Shown here piece by piece: positions 8,119 to 16,669 of a DNA stretch of 64,000 bases (position 1 is its first letter; each line of letters begins with the position of its first letter). The notes beneath the pieces are model-generated. The model ran no database searches and was not told where the DNA came from. It saw only the letters and a list, made by a program, of their open reading frames with translations. A program made the position numbers and the translations under genes. Source of the stretch: Pseudomonas sp. Fl4BN1 (lineage in GTDB: Bacteria > Pseudomonadota > Gammaproteobacteria > Pseudomonadales > Pseudomonadaceae); contig NZ_JAAARM010000015.1 in assembly GCF_009908285.1 (NCBI RefSeq), positions 62,001-126,000 on the forward strand, given 5' to 3'.

Positions 8119-9129
8119 ATGCCAGCGTTTTCACAGCGTCATCTGTTGTTCATCAGTTGGATCATTATCTTTGGCGGCCTGCTGCTGGCCCTGCCGTTGC
8201 GGCTGTTGCCCAGCCTGCTGGCCGGTTTGCTGGTGTTCGAGCTGGTCAACATGCTCACGCCGCAGTTGCAGCGGCTGATCGAAGGCCAGCGTGCGCGCTG
8301 GCTGGCGGTGGCCCTGCTCGGCACCCTGGTGGTCAGCCTGCTGACCCTGCTGTTCGCCGGAGCCATCAGTTTCCTGCTGCATGAGGCGGAGAATCCCGGC
8401 GCCTCACTGGACAAGTTCATGGTGGTGGTGGACAAGGCCCGGGGCCAGTTGCCGCCGTTCCTCGATTCCTATCTGCCGGCCAGCGCCGCGGAGTTCCAGG
8501 CCGCCATCGGCGCCTGGGCCAGCAAGCACCTGAGCGAGTTGCAACTGGTGGGCAAGGACGCGGCGCACATGTTCGTGACCCTGCTGATCGGCATGGTCCT
8601 GGGGGCGATCATCGCCTTGCAGCGCATCCCCGACCTGACCAAGCGCAAGCCTCTGGCGGCGGCGCTGTTCGATCGTCTGCACCTGCTGGTCCAGGCCTTT
8701 CGCAACATCGTCTTCGCGCAGATCAAGATTTCCCTGCTCAACACTTTCTTCACTGGGATCTTCCTGGCGGTGATCCTGCCGATGTTCGGGGTCAAGCTGC
8801 CGTTGACCAAGACCCTGATCGTGCTGACCTTCCTGCTGGGCCTGCTGCCGGTGATCGGCAACCTGATCTCCAACACCCTGATCACCATCGTCGGCCTGTC
8901 GCTGTCGATCTGGGTGGCGGTGGCGGCTCTGGGCTACCTGATCTTTATCCACAAGCTGGAATACTTTCTCAACGCGCGGATTGTTGGCGGGCAGATCAGT
9001 GCCAAGTCCTGGGAGTTGCTGCTGGCGATGCTGGTGTTCGAGGCGGCGTTCGGCCTGCCAGGGGTGGTGGCGGGGCCGATCTACTACGCCTATCTGAAAA
9101 GCGAGCTGAAGCTGGCGGGGCTGGTCTGA
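8119..9129 (+). CDS. AI-2E family transporter (PerM/UPF0118-like)
   Basis: 336 aa inner-membrane protein; ATG 8119 with GAGG at 8110-8113. Two or three hydrophobic segments at the N-terminus are followed by a soluble stretch (about residues 90-150), then four or five more membrane segments. The late block L-G-L-L-P-V-I-G-N-L, the H-K-L-E-Y-F-L-N-A-R-I-V-G stretch and the terminal G-L-P-G-V-V-A-G-P-I-Y-Y-A-Y are typical of the AI-2E exporter-like family. The family is named after TqsA but members have varied or unknown cargo, so no substrate is claimed. It stands alone, converging on the minus-strand lipoprotein gene that follows. Confidence 0.85.
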   Translation: MPAFSQRHLLFISWIIIFGGLLLALPLRLLPSLLAGLLVFELVNMLTPQLQRLIEGQRARWLAVALLGTLVVSLLTLLFAGAISFLLHEAENPGASLDKFMVVVDKARGQLPPFLDSYLPASAAEFQAAIGAWASKHLSELQLVGKDAAHMFVTLLIGMVLGAIIALQRIPDLTKRKPLAAALFDRLHLLVQAFRNIVFAQIKISLLNTFFTGIFLAVILPMFGVKLPLTKTLIVLTFLLGLLPVIGNLISNTLITIVGLSLSIWVAVAALGYLIFIHKLEYFLNARIVGGQISAKSWELLLAMLVFEAAFGLPGVVAGPIYYAYLKSELKLAGLV

Positions 9130-9142
9130 ACCCTGCCGGGCC

Positions 9143-10051
9143 TCAACCGCGCCCGGCATCCTCATAGGTGACCGCCTGCAGGCGATCGAGGCCTGAGCCG
9201 ATATGGAAGGAGAACGGTCGGCCCAGGTGCTCGATCTTCTTCGCACATTCGCTGGTCCAGGTGTCTTGGCGACTGTCGGCACTGAAGTCGGCGGCCAGCA
9301 CCTGGTCGCCCAGGTTGCCGATTTCAATCGACAATTGCAGCTTGGTCCGCAGCAGGTCGTCGGCGATCTGCTCTTCGCTCCACAGGCGAATATCGCCTTT
9401 GCTCATGCTCTCGCGCAGTTGGGCGTCCTTGACCTGCATCAGCACCGGCATGGTCTTTCTCTGGAAGTTCTGAGTTCGGTAATTGAGGTAGGCATGCTCG
9501 GGCGATTGCTCGGGGATCTGGCGCACGCTCAGCCCCTTGAAGGGCAGCTCGCCGTTCAATTGCCCCTCGATGCTGCAGATGATCTGCACCGGAACCCCGC
9601 TCTGGTTGAACAGGCCTATGGCCCGGTCTAGATATTGGTAGCGCGCCGAAAGCTGCACCTCGGGCGTGATGGCCAGGTCCAGGGTGATTGGCTGCGGGGT
9701 GGCAGCCCCGGGCTGGGCTTGGAGGGTCAGGTCGATGGCCATGCTGCTGGCCGCCCGCGCCTTGATGATGTCGTCAAACAGGGCGCGCAGGGCCGTCCGC
9801 TGCTCAGGGCTCAACTCGCCGTCGAGGGCCAGATGGACCACCCGAGTGTCCTGCTCATCCAGCTCCAGCACGATCTGTTCAGGGGCGATGCCGCGGGAGC
9901 GAATCGCCTCCTTCAGCAGGGTGCTGACCTTGGCATTGATCTGCTGGCCGCGATAACCCACCGGCTGCTCGAAGTGCAGGGACATGAAGTCTTCCTTGCA
10001 GCCGGTCAGCAGCAGGGCGGTCAGTAGGGGCAGCAGTTTGCACAGGTTCAT
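9143..10051 (-). CDS. Predicted lipoprotein of unknown function, next to the YegD-like gene
   Basis: 302 aa; ATG with AAGGAA upstream. The signal peptide ends L-L-T-G-C (Cys18) followed by K-E-D. The mature protein has no motif I recognise; the visible features are a mixed alpha/beta composition, A-E-Q-R-T-A-L-type helical stretches and a Q-L-S-A-R-Y-Q-Y-L-D-R-A segment near the middle. It is probably co-transcribed with the Hsp70-family gene 62 bp upstream, which suggests, but does not prove, a shared envelope or protein-folding role. The other end faces the convergent AI-2E family gene with only 13 bp between stops. Confidence 0.75.
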   Translation of the reverse strand: MNLCKLLPLLTALLLTGCKEDFMSLHFEQPVGYRGQQINAKVSTLLKEAIRSRGIAPEQIVLELDEQDTRVVHLALDGELSPEQRTALRALFDDIIKARAASSMAIDLTLQAQPGAATPQPITLDLAITPEVQLSARYQYLDRAIGLFNQSGVPVQIICSIEGQLNGELPFKGLSVRQIPEQSPEHAYLNYRTQNFQRKTMPVLMQVKDAQLRESMSKGDIRLWSEEQIADDLLRTKLQLSIEIGNLGDQVLAADFSADSRQDTWTSECAKKIEHLGRPFSFHIGSGLDRLQAVTYEDAGRG

Positions 10052-10113
10052 CGTTGTGGTTCCTTGCGAAAATTTTTCCCATCCCTGGGGTACGAACGTC
10101 GGGCGCGGGATGC

Positions 10114-11379
10114 TTAGCCGTAGCGCTTTTTGGCTTCAATCGCCAGGCCGCTACCGATGCTGCCGAAGATATTGCCTTCCACATGCCGGGCGTTGGGCAG
10201 CATCGCCGCCACGCTCTGGCGCAGTGCCGGAATGCCGCTGGAGCCACCGGTGAAGAACACCGTATCGACCTGGCTTTCGCTGACGTTGGCGTCCTGGAGC
10301 AGCTGCGTGACGCTGTTGCGGATGCGCTGCAGTTGGTTGTCGATGGACGACTCGAACAGGGCCCGGCTCAGATCGATGCTGAGGTCGCGCTCGATGCGAT
10401 CCAGGGGCACCAGACGGTTATCGGCATGGGTCAGCTGGATTTTGGTTTCTTCAATCTCCATGGCCAGCCAGTGGCCTGCACGCTGCTCGATCAGCTTGAA
10501 CAATCGGTCGATGCCGCCGGTGTCCTCGATGTCATAGCGCATGCTGCCAAGGGCCAACTGGGACTTCTGTGAGTACACCGAGTTGATGGTGTGCCAGGTC
10601 GCCAGGTTCATGTGGTGGCTGGTGGGCATGTAGGCGCCGCTCTTCATCCGGCTGCCGTAACCGAACAGTGGCATCACCCCAGCGAGCGAAAGTTGCTTGT
10701 CGAAGTCGGTCCCGCCGACGTGCACACCGCCAGTGGCGAGGATGTCGTCGTGGCGGTTGTCGACCCCACGGCGCTCAGGGGACAGGCGCACCAGGGAGAA
10801 GTCCGAGGTACCACCGCCGATGTCGACGATCAGTACCAGCTCCTCGCGCTCGATGGTCGACTCGTAGTCGAAGGCCGCGGCGATCGGTTCGTACTGGAAG
10901 GACACTTCCTTGAAGCCGATCTTGCGAGCCACGTCCACCAGGGTGTTTTCGGCTTCCTGGTCGGCGTCGGCGTCGTCATCGACGAAGAACACCGGGCGGC
11001 CCAGCACCACTTCGTCGAATTCCCGACCCGCGGTGGCCTCGGCACGGCTTTTCAACTGGCCGATAAACAGCCCCAGCAGGTCCTTGAACGGCATGGCAGT
11101 GCCCAGCACGCTGGTGTCGTGCTTGATCAGCTTGGAGCCCAGCAGGCTCTTCAGCGAGCGCATCAGCCGGCCTTCGTAGCCTTCCAGGTACTCGTGCAGC
11201 GCCAGGCGGCCGTACACCGGACGGCGTTCTTCAATATTGAAGAACACCACCGAAGGCAGGGTGATCTTATCGTCCTCCAGGGCGATCAGCGTCTCCTCGC
11301 CGGGCCGCAGCCAGCCGACGGTAGAGTTGGAGGTGCCGAAGTCGATGCCGCAAGCACGGGCCGGGGAGGCGTTATTCAT
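10114..11379 (-). CDS. yegD: Hsp70-family ATPase, YegD-like
   Basis: 421 aa. I use ATG 11379 rather than the longer frame start because the nucleotide-binding core begins a few residues later. Actin-fold motifs are clear: G-I-D-F-G-T-S-N-S (residues 11-19, phosphate 1), D-I-G-G-G-T-S-D-F (186-194, phosphate 2) and F-F-T-G-G-S-S-G-I-P (adenosine motif near the C-terminus). The protein stops after the ATPase fold, so it lacks the DnaK substrate-binding and lid domains, as is usual for YegD. It is probably a cytoplasmic ATPase with an unsettled chaperone role. It is transcribed away from cbpA-cbpM, an arrangement that fits a small protein-quality-control locus. Confidence 0.85.
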   Translation of the reverse strand: MNNASPARACGIDFGTSNSTVGWLRPGEETLIALEDDKITLPSVVFFNIEERRPVYGRLALHEYLEGYEGRLMRSLKSLLGSKLIKHDTSVLGTAMPFKDLLGLFIGQLKSRAEATAGREFDEVVLGRPVFFVDDDADADQEAENTLVDVARKIGFKEVSFQYEPIAAAFDYESTIEREELVLIVDIGGGTSDFSLVRLSPERRGVDNRHDDILATGGVHVGGTDFDKQLSLAGVMPLFGYGSRMKSGAYMPTSHHMNLATWHTINSVYSQKSQLALGSMRYDIEDTGGIDRLFKLIEQRAGHWLAMEIEETKIQLTHADNRLVPLDRIERDLSIDLSRALFESSIDNQLQRIRNSVTQLLQDANVSESQVDTVFFTGGSSGIPALRQSVAAMLPNARHVEGNIFGSIGSGLAIEAKKRYG

Positions 11380-11474
11380 GTCTTTCGATCCGGTGAAAAA
11401 AACGGCCGCGAAGCGTACGCCAGTCCTCGCGCGTTGCAAAGGCCGACTATCTGCTAAATCGCAACCTGTTGTGC

Positions 11475-11503
11475 CTTGAAAGACTATCCTTGACCCCCAA
11501 ACT
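11475..11503 (+). promoter_or_regulatory. Candidate sigma-32 (RpoH) heat-shock promoter for cbpA
   Basis: CTTGAAA at 11475-11481, a 12-nt spacer, then CCCCCAAACT at 11494-11503. This is close to the RpoH consensus CTTGAAA and CCCCATnT. It points toward cbpA with a leader of roughly 170 nt. The remaining 11380-11676 intergenic sequence holds no other feature I can defend. Confidence 0.5.
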
Positions 11504-11676
11504 TGCAGGCATGAGCCTGGCAGCTACAAGGGATCGCAAGATCCGCCCGAGGCTGCCGATAAACTTCTGATGCGCCGTTCAGTCAGAGGATTGAGATTGG
11601 TCAATCTTCATGCTGCCAGACCGGGCATGCTGTACTGCACGCCGCGCGACCTAGATAACGGATGGTGAATCCCGCG

Positions 11677-12624
11677 ATGGACTTCAAAGACTATTACAAG
11701 ATTCTCGGCGTCGAGCCGACTGCTGACGACAAGGCGATCAAGGCCGCCTATCGCAAGCTGGCACGCAAATATCACCCCGACGTCAGTAAGGAAAAGGACG
11801 CCGAGGCCAAGTTCAAGGACGCCTCGGAAGCCTATGAAGCGCTGAAAAGCGCCGACAAGCGCGCCGAGTACGACGACCTGCGCAAGTACGGCCAGCACGG
11901 CCAGCCGTTCCAGGGCCCGCCGGGCTGGCAGAGCCGTGGCGGTTTTGGCGGCGGCGATGGCGCCGATGGTGGCGATTTCTCGGACTTCTTCAGTTCGATC
12001 TTTGGTAACCGGGGGCCAGGATTCGGCGGCCCGGAGCAGCGCCGCAGCAGTGGCCGTCGTGGACAGGATGTGGAAATGGAACTGCCGATTTTTCTTGAAG
12101 AAACCTTGTCGACCGAGTCGAAGAAGATCAGCTTCCAGGTGCCGCAATACAACGCTGCGGGCCAGCACGTCAGCAATACCAGCAAGAGCCTGAACGTGAA
12201 GATTCCGGCCGGGGTCAGCGACGGCGAGCGCATCCGCCTCAAGGGCCAGGGCGCACCGGGCGTTGGCGGCGGAGCCAATGGCGACCTGTACCTGACTATC
12301 CGCTTTGCTCCTCATCCGAAGTTCGATGTCGAGGGCGAGAACCTGATCATCACCTTGCCGCTGGCCCCCTGGGAGCTGGCGCTGGGTACCGAGGTCGCGG
12401 TGCCGACCCTGACCGGCAAGATCAACCTCAAGGTTCCGGCCGGCAGCCAGAACGGCCAGCGCATGCGCGCCAAGGGTCACGGCCTGCTGAACAAGGCCGG
12501 CCACCGTGGCAACCTGTTCGTGCAGCTCAAGGCGGTGATGCCCAAGGAGGACGGGGATGAGGTCAAGGCGTTGTGGCAGGCACTGGCGAAAAAGGCTGCG
12601 TTCGATCCTCGGGAACATTTCTGA
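11677..12624 (+). CDS. cbpA: Curved DNA-binding protein CbpA, DnaJ-type co-chaperone
   Basis: 315 aa from ATG 11677 (M-D-F-K-D-Y-Y-K-I-L), preferred over the ATG 15 bp earlier because it matches the family start and has GGTGA 8 nt upstream. The J-domain occupies residues 1-70 with the H-P-D triad at 33-35, followed by a G/F-rich linker (about 75-125) and two C-terminal beta domains ending in a dimerisation tail. There is no zinc-finger domain, which separates CbpA from DnaJ. It stimulates DnaK ATPase and can bind DNA. It is followed by its regulator cbpM 23 bp later, and a candidate heat-shock promoter lies upstream. Confidence 0.93.
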   Translation: MDFKDYYKILGVEPTADDKAIKAAYRKLARKYHPDVSKEKDAEAKFKDASEAYEALKSADKRAEYDDLRKYGQHGQPFQGPPGWQSRGGFGGGDGADGGDFSDFFSSIFGNRGPGFGGPEQRRSSGRRGQDVEMELPIFLEETLSTESKKISFQVPQYNAAGQHVSNTSKSLNVKIPAGVSDGERIRLKGQGAPGVGGGANGDLYLTIRFAPHPKFDVEGENLIITLPLAPWELALGTEVAVPTLTGKINLKVPAGSQNGQRMRAKGHGLLNKAGHRGNLFVQLKAVMPKEDGDEVKALWQALAKKAAFDPREHF

Positions 12625-12647
12625 TTCGACACTAGGAGGCGCTGATC

Positions 12648-12950
12648 ATGAGTACCCTGATCGTTCAGCTGGACATGGAAGAGTTCTGTGAAGTAGCCGA
12701 CCTGTCGGCGGCCTACGTGATCGAAATCGTCGAACATGGCATCCTCGAACCTCAGGGCTCGACGCCCAAGGATTGGCGTTTCAACGATTTTGAGTTGTCC
12801 CTGGCCAAGCGTGCGGCGAAGCTGCGCCGCGACCTGGACCTGGAGTGGGAAGGCGTCGCCTTGGCGCTGGACCTGCTGGATGAGGTGCGACAACTGCGCG
12901 CCGAAAACCAGATGCTCAAGCAGCGCCTGGGGCGCCTGCTGGCGGACTGA
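12648..12950 (+). CDS. cbpM: Chaperone modulator CbpM
   Basis: 100 aa; ATG 12648 with a strong AGGAGG. The small all-helical protein starts with a MerR-like segment containing E-I-V-E-H-G-I-L-E-P and W-R-F, continues with basic K-R-A-A-K-L-R-R-D-L, and ends in a leucine-rich helix (L-D-L-L-D-E-V-R-Q-L). This is the CbpM layout. Known members bind the CbpA J-domain and inhibit its co-chaperone and DNA-binding activity. The gene directly follows cbpA, supporting an operon. Confidence 0.92.
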   Translation: MSTLIVQLDMEEFCEVADLSAAYVIEIVEHGILEPQGSTPKDWRFNDFELSLAKRAAKLRRDLDLEWEGVALALDLLDEVRQLRAENQMLKQRLGRLLAD

Positions 12951-12957
12951 CCGCCCC

Positions 12958-13342
12958 GTAGGAGCCGGCTTGCCGGCGAAAGGGCCCTCGGGCCTTGCGC
13001 AACCTGTGCCGTCGCCTTCGCTGGCAAGCCAGCTCCTACGGTTTGCCATCCGTTCGTTGTAGGAGCCGGCTTGCCGGCGAAGAGGCCCTTGGGCCTTGCG
13101 CAATCTGTGCCGACGCCTTCGCTGGCAAGCCAGCTCCTACGGTTTGCCACCCGTTCGTCGTAGGAGCCGGCTTGCCGGCGAAAGGGCCCTTGGGCCTTGC
13201 GCAACCTGTGCCGACGCCTTCGCTGGCAAGCCAGCTCCTACGGTTTGCCATCCGTTCGTTGTAGGAGCCGGCTTGCCGGCGAAAGGGCCCTTGGGCCTTG
13301 CGCAATCTGTGCCGACGCCTTCGCTGGCAAGCCAGCTCCTAC
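12958..13342. repeat. Four-unit REPIN array with exact 101-bp period
   Basis: Four copies start at 12958, 13059, 13160 and 13261. Each is an imperfect long palindrome: GTAGGAGCCGGCTTGCCGG at the left, TTCGCTGGCAAGCCAGCTCC at the right, with a 36-nt centre (gggcc...gccttgcgcaa). Units differ by only a few bases. Open frames across the array are artefacts. The last unit supplies the stop codon of the neighbouring histidine kinase gene. Confidence 0.95.
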
Positions 13343-14478
13343 GAGGTGGCGCGGGAAACCCGCGGCAGGATCACGGTGAAGGTGGTGCCGTCGCTGGCGT
13401 TGGAGCTGACTTCAATACTGCCCTGGTGCGCCGTCACCACTTCCTTGACGATGAACAGGCCCAGGCCAAGACTGGTGCTGGTACTGCCCAGTTCCTCGTC
13501 GGCGCTGCGCACCAAAGGGTCGAACAGGGTGTTCAGGGCTTCCTTGGGGATCGGTGTGCCGTAGTTGTGCACAGTCAGCAGCACTTGTTCGGCACCCCCG
13601 GTGATGGTCACGGTCACGGTACGGCGGTTGCTACCGTGCTGCAGGGCGTTGCCAATCAGGTTCTGCAGCAACTGCTCGATGCGCCCACGGTCCCAGATGC
13701 CATGGCTATCACCGTCGAAACTCAATAACGGGGTGCAATCGGGCTGCCCGGCGCAGGCTTCATCCATGGCGGCCTTGGCCGCGCTGGCCAGGTCCATGGG
13801 GGCCGGGTCGATGGGCAGGCCATTGCCCAGGCGGCTGCGGACGAACTCCAACAAGTCGCTGACCATCGCCGCCATGTGCCGGGTGCCACTCTTGATACGA
13901 GAAACAAAGGCCTGGGCATCGCTGTCCAGCGCCACTTTGCGCGCCAGCATCTCGGTGGACATGCTCACCGCCTGCAATGGCGCCCGCAGGTCGTGGCCGA
14001 GAATCGCCAGGAAGATATCCCGCGAGCGGCTGACCTGTTCGGCATAGGCCGCTGTGGACTCGGCCAGGGCCTCGTCGATGGCTTCGTTGAAACGGATCAT
14101 GTCCTGCAGATTGTTCAGGTCCGGCGTGATCAGGCTGGCGACCCACAGGCGGATCACGCTGGCCCTCAGGTGACGGAACTCCGAGGTCATTTGCACCAGG
14201 TCGAAGCCCACGTGATGGCGCAGTTCGCCATGGCTGGCGGCGGCCACATCCAGGCTGGGGGTTTTTTCCGGGCCTTCGCCCCTGGCCTTGGCCACTTGTT
14301 CACCGGGACTCTGCACGGTGCGCATGTCCCGGGCCGCGGCCAGCAGGATCGACCTGGCGTGATCGCGCAGGTCGGTGCGGGTCATGGTGCCGGGCTCGGG
14401 GGCCAGGGTCCTGGCAAATTGCTCCCATTCATCAACGATTCGATCAACGTGCTGCACGATGAAATCGGACAGGCGCAT
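13339..14478 (-). CDS. Soluble sensor histidine kinase with RsbRD-like N-terminal domain
   Basis: 379 aa with no membrane segment. Residues 1-150 form an all-helical sensor region starting M-R-L-S-D-F-I-V-Q-H, resembling the RsbRD N-terminal domain. The H-box I-L-G-H-D-L-R-A-P-L lies near residue 160, the N-box N-L-I-G-N-A-L-Q-H-G near 275, and the glycine-rich box L-G-L-G-L-F-I-V-K-E near 345, so all catalytic motifs look intact. No response regulator gene is adjacent, so it is an orphan kinase with unknown signal and partner. Its TAG stop lies inside the last REPIN unit, meaning the REPIN sits flush against or within the original 3' end. Confidence 0.88.
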   Translation of the reverse strand: MRLSDFIVQHVDRIVDEWEQFARTLAPEPGTMTRTDLRDHARSILLAAARDMRTVQSPGEQVAKARGEGPEKTPSLDVAAASHGELRHHVGFDLVQMTSEFRHLRASVIRLWVASLITPDLNNLQDMIRFNEAIDEALAESTAAYAEQVSRSRDIFLAILGHDLRAPLQAVSMSTEMLARKVALDSDAQAFVSRIKSGTRHMAAMVSDLLEFVRSRLGNGLPIDPAPMDLASAAKAAMDEACAGQPDCTPLLSFDGDSHGIWDRGRIEQLLQNLIGNALQHGSNRRTVTVTITGGAEQVLLTVHNYGTPIPKEALNTLFDPLVRSADEELGSTSTSLGLGLFIVKEVVTAHQGSIEVSSNASDGTTFTVILPRVSRATS

Positions 14479-14552
14479 AGCCGGGCACCTTACTGGGCAG
14501 AGAGGGGAAACCGAGAGGCATCTTAGCGCCTAATCCAGCGGCTGAGTGTGCC

Positions 14553-16253
14553 TCAGAACAGGAAGTAGCGTTGGGCCATGGGCAGTACATCCGCCGGTTC
14601 GCACCACAGCAGAACCCCGTCCGCCTTGACCTGATACGTCTGCGGATCGACCTCGATGTTCGGCAGGTAGTCATTGTGGATCAGGTCGGTCTTCTGCACG
14701 TTACGGCAACCCTTGACCACCGCGATGCGCTTTTTCAGCCCCAGTTGTTCCGGCACCCCGGCCTCCAGCGCGGCCTGGCTGATGAAAGTCAGGCTGGTGG
14801 CGTGGCGACTGCCGCCATAGCTGGCGAACATCGGTCGGTAGTGCACCGGCTGTGGCGTCGGGATCGAGGCGTTGGCATCGCCCATCAGGCTCGCGGCAAT
14901 CGCCCCGCCCTTGAGGATCAGGGTCGGCTTGACGCCGAAGAAGGCCGGGCGCCAGAGCACCAGGTCGGCCCACTTGCCGATTTCGATCGAGCCCACTTCA
15001 TGGCTGATGCCGTGGGTGATCGCCGGGTTGATGGTGTACTTGGCGATGTAGCGCTTGACCCGGAAATTACTGTTGCCCGGGCCATCACCCGGCAACGGGC
15101 CGCGCTGGCGGTGCATCTTGTCGGCGGTTTGCCAGGTGCGGGTCACTACCTCGCCAACCCGGCCCATGGCCTGGCTGTCGGAGCTGATCATCGAGAACGC
15201 CCCCAGGTCGTGGAGGATATCCTCGGCAGCGATGGTTTCCCGGCGGATGCGGCTTTCGGCGAAGGCCACGTCCTCGGCGATGCTCGGGTCCAGGTGGTGG
15301 CAGACCATGAGCATGTCCAGGTGTTCGTCGATGGTGTTGCGGGTGAAGGGCCGGGTCGGGTTGGTGGAGCTGGGCAGCACGTTGGCGAAGCCGCAGGCCT
15401 TGATGATGTCCGGGGCGTGGCCGCCGCCGGCGCCTTCGGTGTGGTAGGTGTGGATGGTCCGGCCCTTGAAGGCACCGAGGGTGGTTTCGACGAAGCCGGA
15501 TTCATTCAAGGTGTCGGTGTGGATTGCAACCTGCACGTCGTACGCGTCGGCCACGCTCAGGCAGTTATCGATACTCGCCGGAGTGCTGCCCCAATCCTCG
15601 TGCAGCTTGAGGCCGATGGCCCCAGCCCGGACCTGCTCGATCAGCGGTTCCGGCAGGCTGGCGTTACCCTTGCCGGTAAAGCCGATGTTCATCGCGAAGG
15701 CGTCCGCCGCCTGGAGCATGCGCGCCATGTGCCAGGGCCCCGAAGTGCAGGTGGTGGCGTTGGTCCCGGTGGCTGGCCCCGTGCCGCCACCGATCATGGT
15801 GGTGACGCCACTCATCAGCGCCTCCTCGATCTGCTGCGGACAGATGAAGTGAATATGGGTATCGATACCGCCGGCGGTGAGGATCATGCCCTCGCCGGCG
15901 ATCACTTCGGTGCTGGCGCCAATGGCGATGGTCACATCGGGCTGGATATCCGGATTGCCGGCCTTGCCGATGGCGGCGATGCGCCCGTCCTTCAAGCCGA
16001 CGTCGGCCTTGACGATGCCCCAGTGATCGATGATCAGCGCGTTGGTGATCAGCGTATCCACCACCTCGGCGGCCAGCAGTTGGCTCTGGCCCATGCCATC
16101 GCGGATCACCTTGCCGCCGCCGAACTTCACCTCTTCGCCGTAGGTGGTGAAATCCTTCTCCACCTCGATCCACAACTCGGTGTCAGCCAGGCGCACCTTG
16201 TCGCCCACTGTCGGGCCGAACATATCGGCATAGGCCTCACGGGAAATCTTCAT
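14553..16253 (-). CDS. ureC: Urease subunit alpha
   Basis: 566 aa, the usual length. It hydrolyses urea to ammonia and carbamate at a dinickel centre. The metal and catalytic residues are visible in H-I-H-F-I (first His pair), G-L-K-L-H-E-D-W-G (the Lys to be carbamylated), H-T-D-T-L-N-E, H-T-E-G-A-G-G-G-H-A (third His ligand), V-C-H-H-L-D (flap His) and S-S-D-S-Q-A-M-G (Asp ligand). It is the last gene of the urt-ure operon, separated from ureB by 110 bp that hold a REPIN. The accessory genes ureE, ureF and ureG are not in the window and must be elsewhere. Confidence 0.97.
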   Translation of the reverse strand: MKISREAYADMFGPTVGDKVRLADTELWIEVEKDFTTYGEEVKFGGGKVIRDGMGQSQLLAAEVVDTLITNALIIDHWGIVKADVGLKDGRIAAIGKAGNPDIQPDVTIAIGASTEVIAGEGMILTAGGIDTHIHFICPQQIEEALMSGVTTMIGGGTGPATGTNATTCTSGPWHMARMLQAADAFAMNIGFTGKGNASLPEPLIEQVRAGAIGLKLHEDWGSTPASIDNCLSVADAYDVQVAIHTDTLNESGFVETTLGAFKGRTIHTYHTEGAGGGHAPDIIKACGFANVLPSSTNPTRPFTRNTIDEHLDMLMVCHHLDPSIAEDVAFAESRIRRETIAAEDILHDLGAFSMISSDSQAMGRVGEVVTRTWQTADKMHRQRGPLPGDGPGNSNFRVKRYIAKYTINPAITHGISHEVGSIEIGKWADLVLWRPAFFGVKPTLILKGGAIAASLMGDANASIPTPQPVHYRPMFASYGGSRHATSLTFISQAALEAGVPEQLGLKKRIAVVKGCRNVQKTDLIHNDYLPNIEVDPQTYQVKADGVLLWCEPADVLPMAQRYFLF

Positions 16254-16280
16254 CGCAGCTCCTTACAGAAAACAAAACCT

Positions 16281-16344
16281 GTAGGAGCTGGCTTGCCAGC
16301 GAAGGCGACTTTTCGGGCCTTTTCGCCGGCAAGCCGGCTCCTAC
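16281..16344. repeat. REPIN between ureB and ureC
   Basis: GTAGGAGCTGGCTTGCCAGC and its near-complement GCCGGCAAGCCGGCTCCTAC face each other across a short centre. It would form a hairpin in the ure transcript between the beta and alpha subunit genes. Confidence 0.9.
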
Positions 16345-16363
16345 GCGCGTGGCGTCGAGGGGG

Positions 16364-16669
16364 TCAGAGGTCGCCCATGATGCGTCCGGCAAAACCGAAC
16401 ACCCGACGATGCCCCGCCAGGTCCACCAGTTCCACTTCCCGGGTCTGTCCCGGTTCGAAGCGCACGGCGGTACCCGCCGCGATATTCAAGCGCATGCCGC
16501 GGCTGGCGGCGCGATCGAAGGTCAGGGCGTCGTTGGTTTCGAAGAAGTGGTAGTGGGAGCCAACCTGGATCGGCCGGTCGCCACTGTTGGCAACGCTCAG
16601 GCTCAGGGTGCGGCGCCCGGCATTGAGTTCAATCTCGCCGGGCTGGATCTGGTATTGGCCAGGAATCAT
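16364..16669 (-). CDS. ureB: Urease subunit beta
   Basis: 101 aa from ATG 16669 (M-I-P-G-Q-Y), the normal UreB size; a much longer upstream frame is not real. Typical motifs are P-G-E-I-E-L-N, N-S-G-D-R-P-I-Q-V-G-S-H-Y-H-F, A-G-T-A-V-R-F-E-P-G-Q and G-F-A-G-R-I-M-G. It assembles with UreA and UreC. Its start overlaps the stop of the upstream GNAT gene by 4 bp, so it is translationally coupled to an acetyltransferase rather than to ureA. Confidence 0.96.
   Translation of the reverse strand: MIPGQYQIQPGEIELNAGRRTLSLSVANSGDRPIQVGSHYHFFETNDALTFDRAASRGMRLNIAAGTAVRFEPGQTREVELVDLAGHRRVFGFAGRIMGDL

Noticed and set aside
12958..13342. CRISPR array
   Set aside because: The period is regular, but the spacers are nearly identical and the units are long palindromes of the known REP type; no cas genes are present.
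12995..13728. Several short ORFs over the 101-bp repeats with M-R-N-L-C-R-R-type starts
   Set aside because: They are the same REPIN sequence read in different copies and frames.
14571..16553. 660-residue plus-strand frame antisense to ureC
   Set aside because: ureC is unmistakable on the other strand. Long antisense frames are expected at this GC content and the translation has no recognisable domain.
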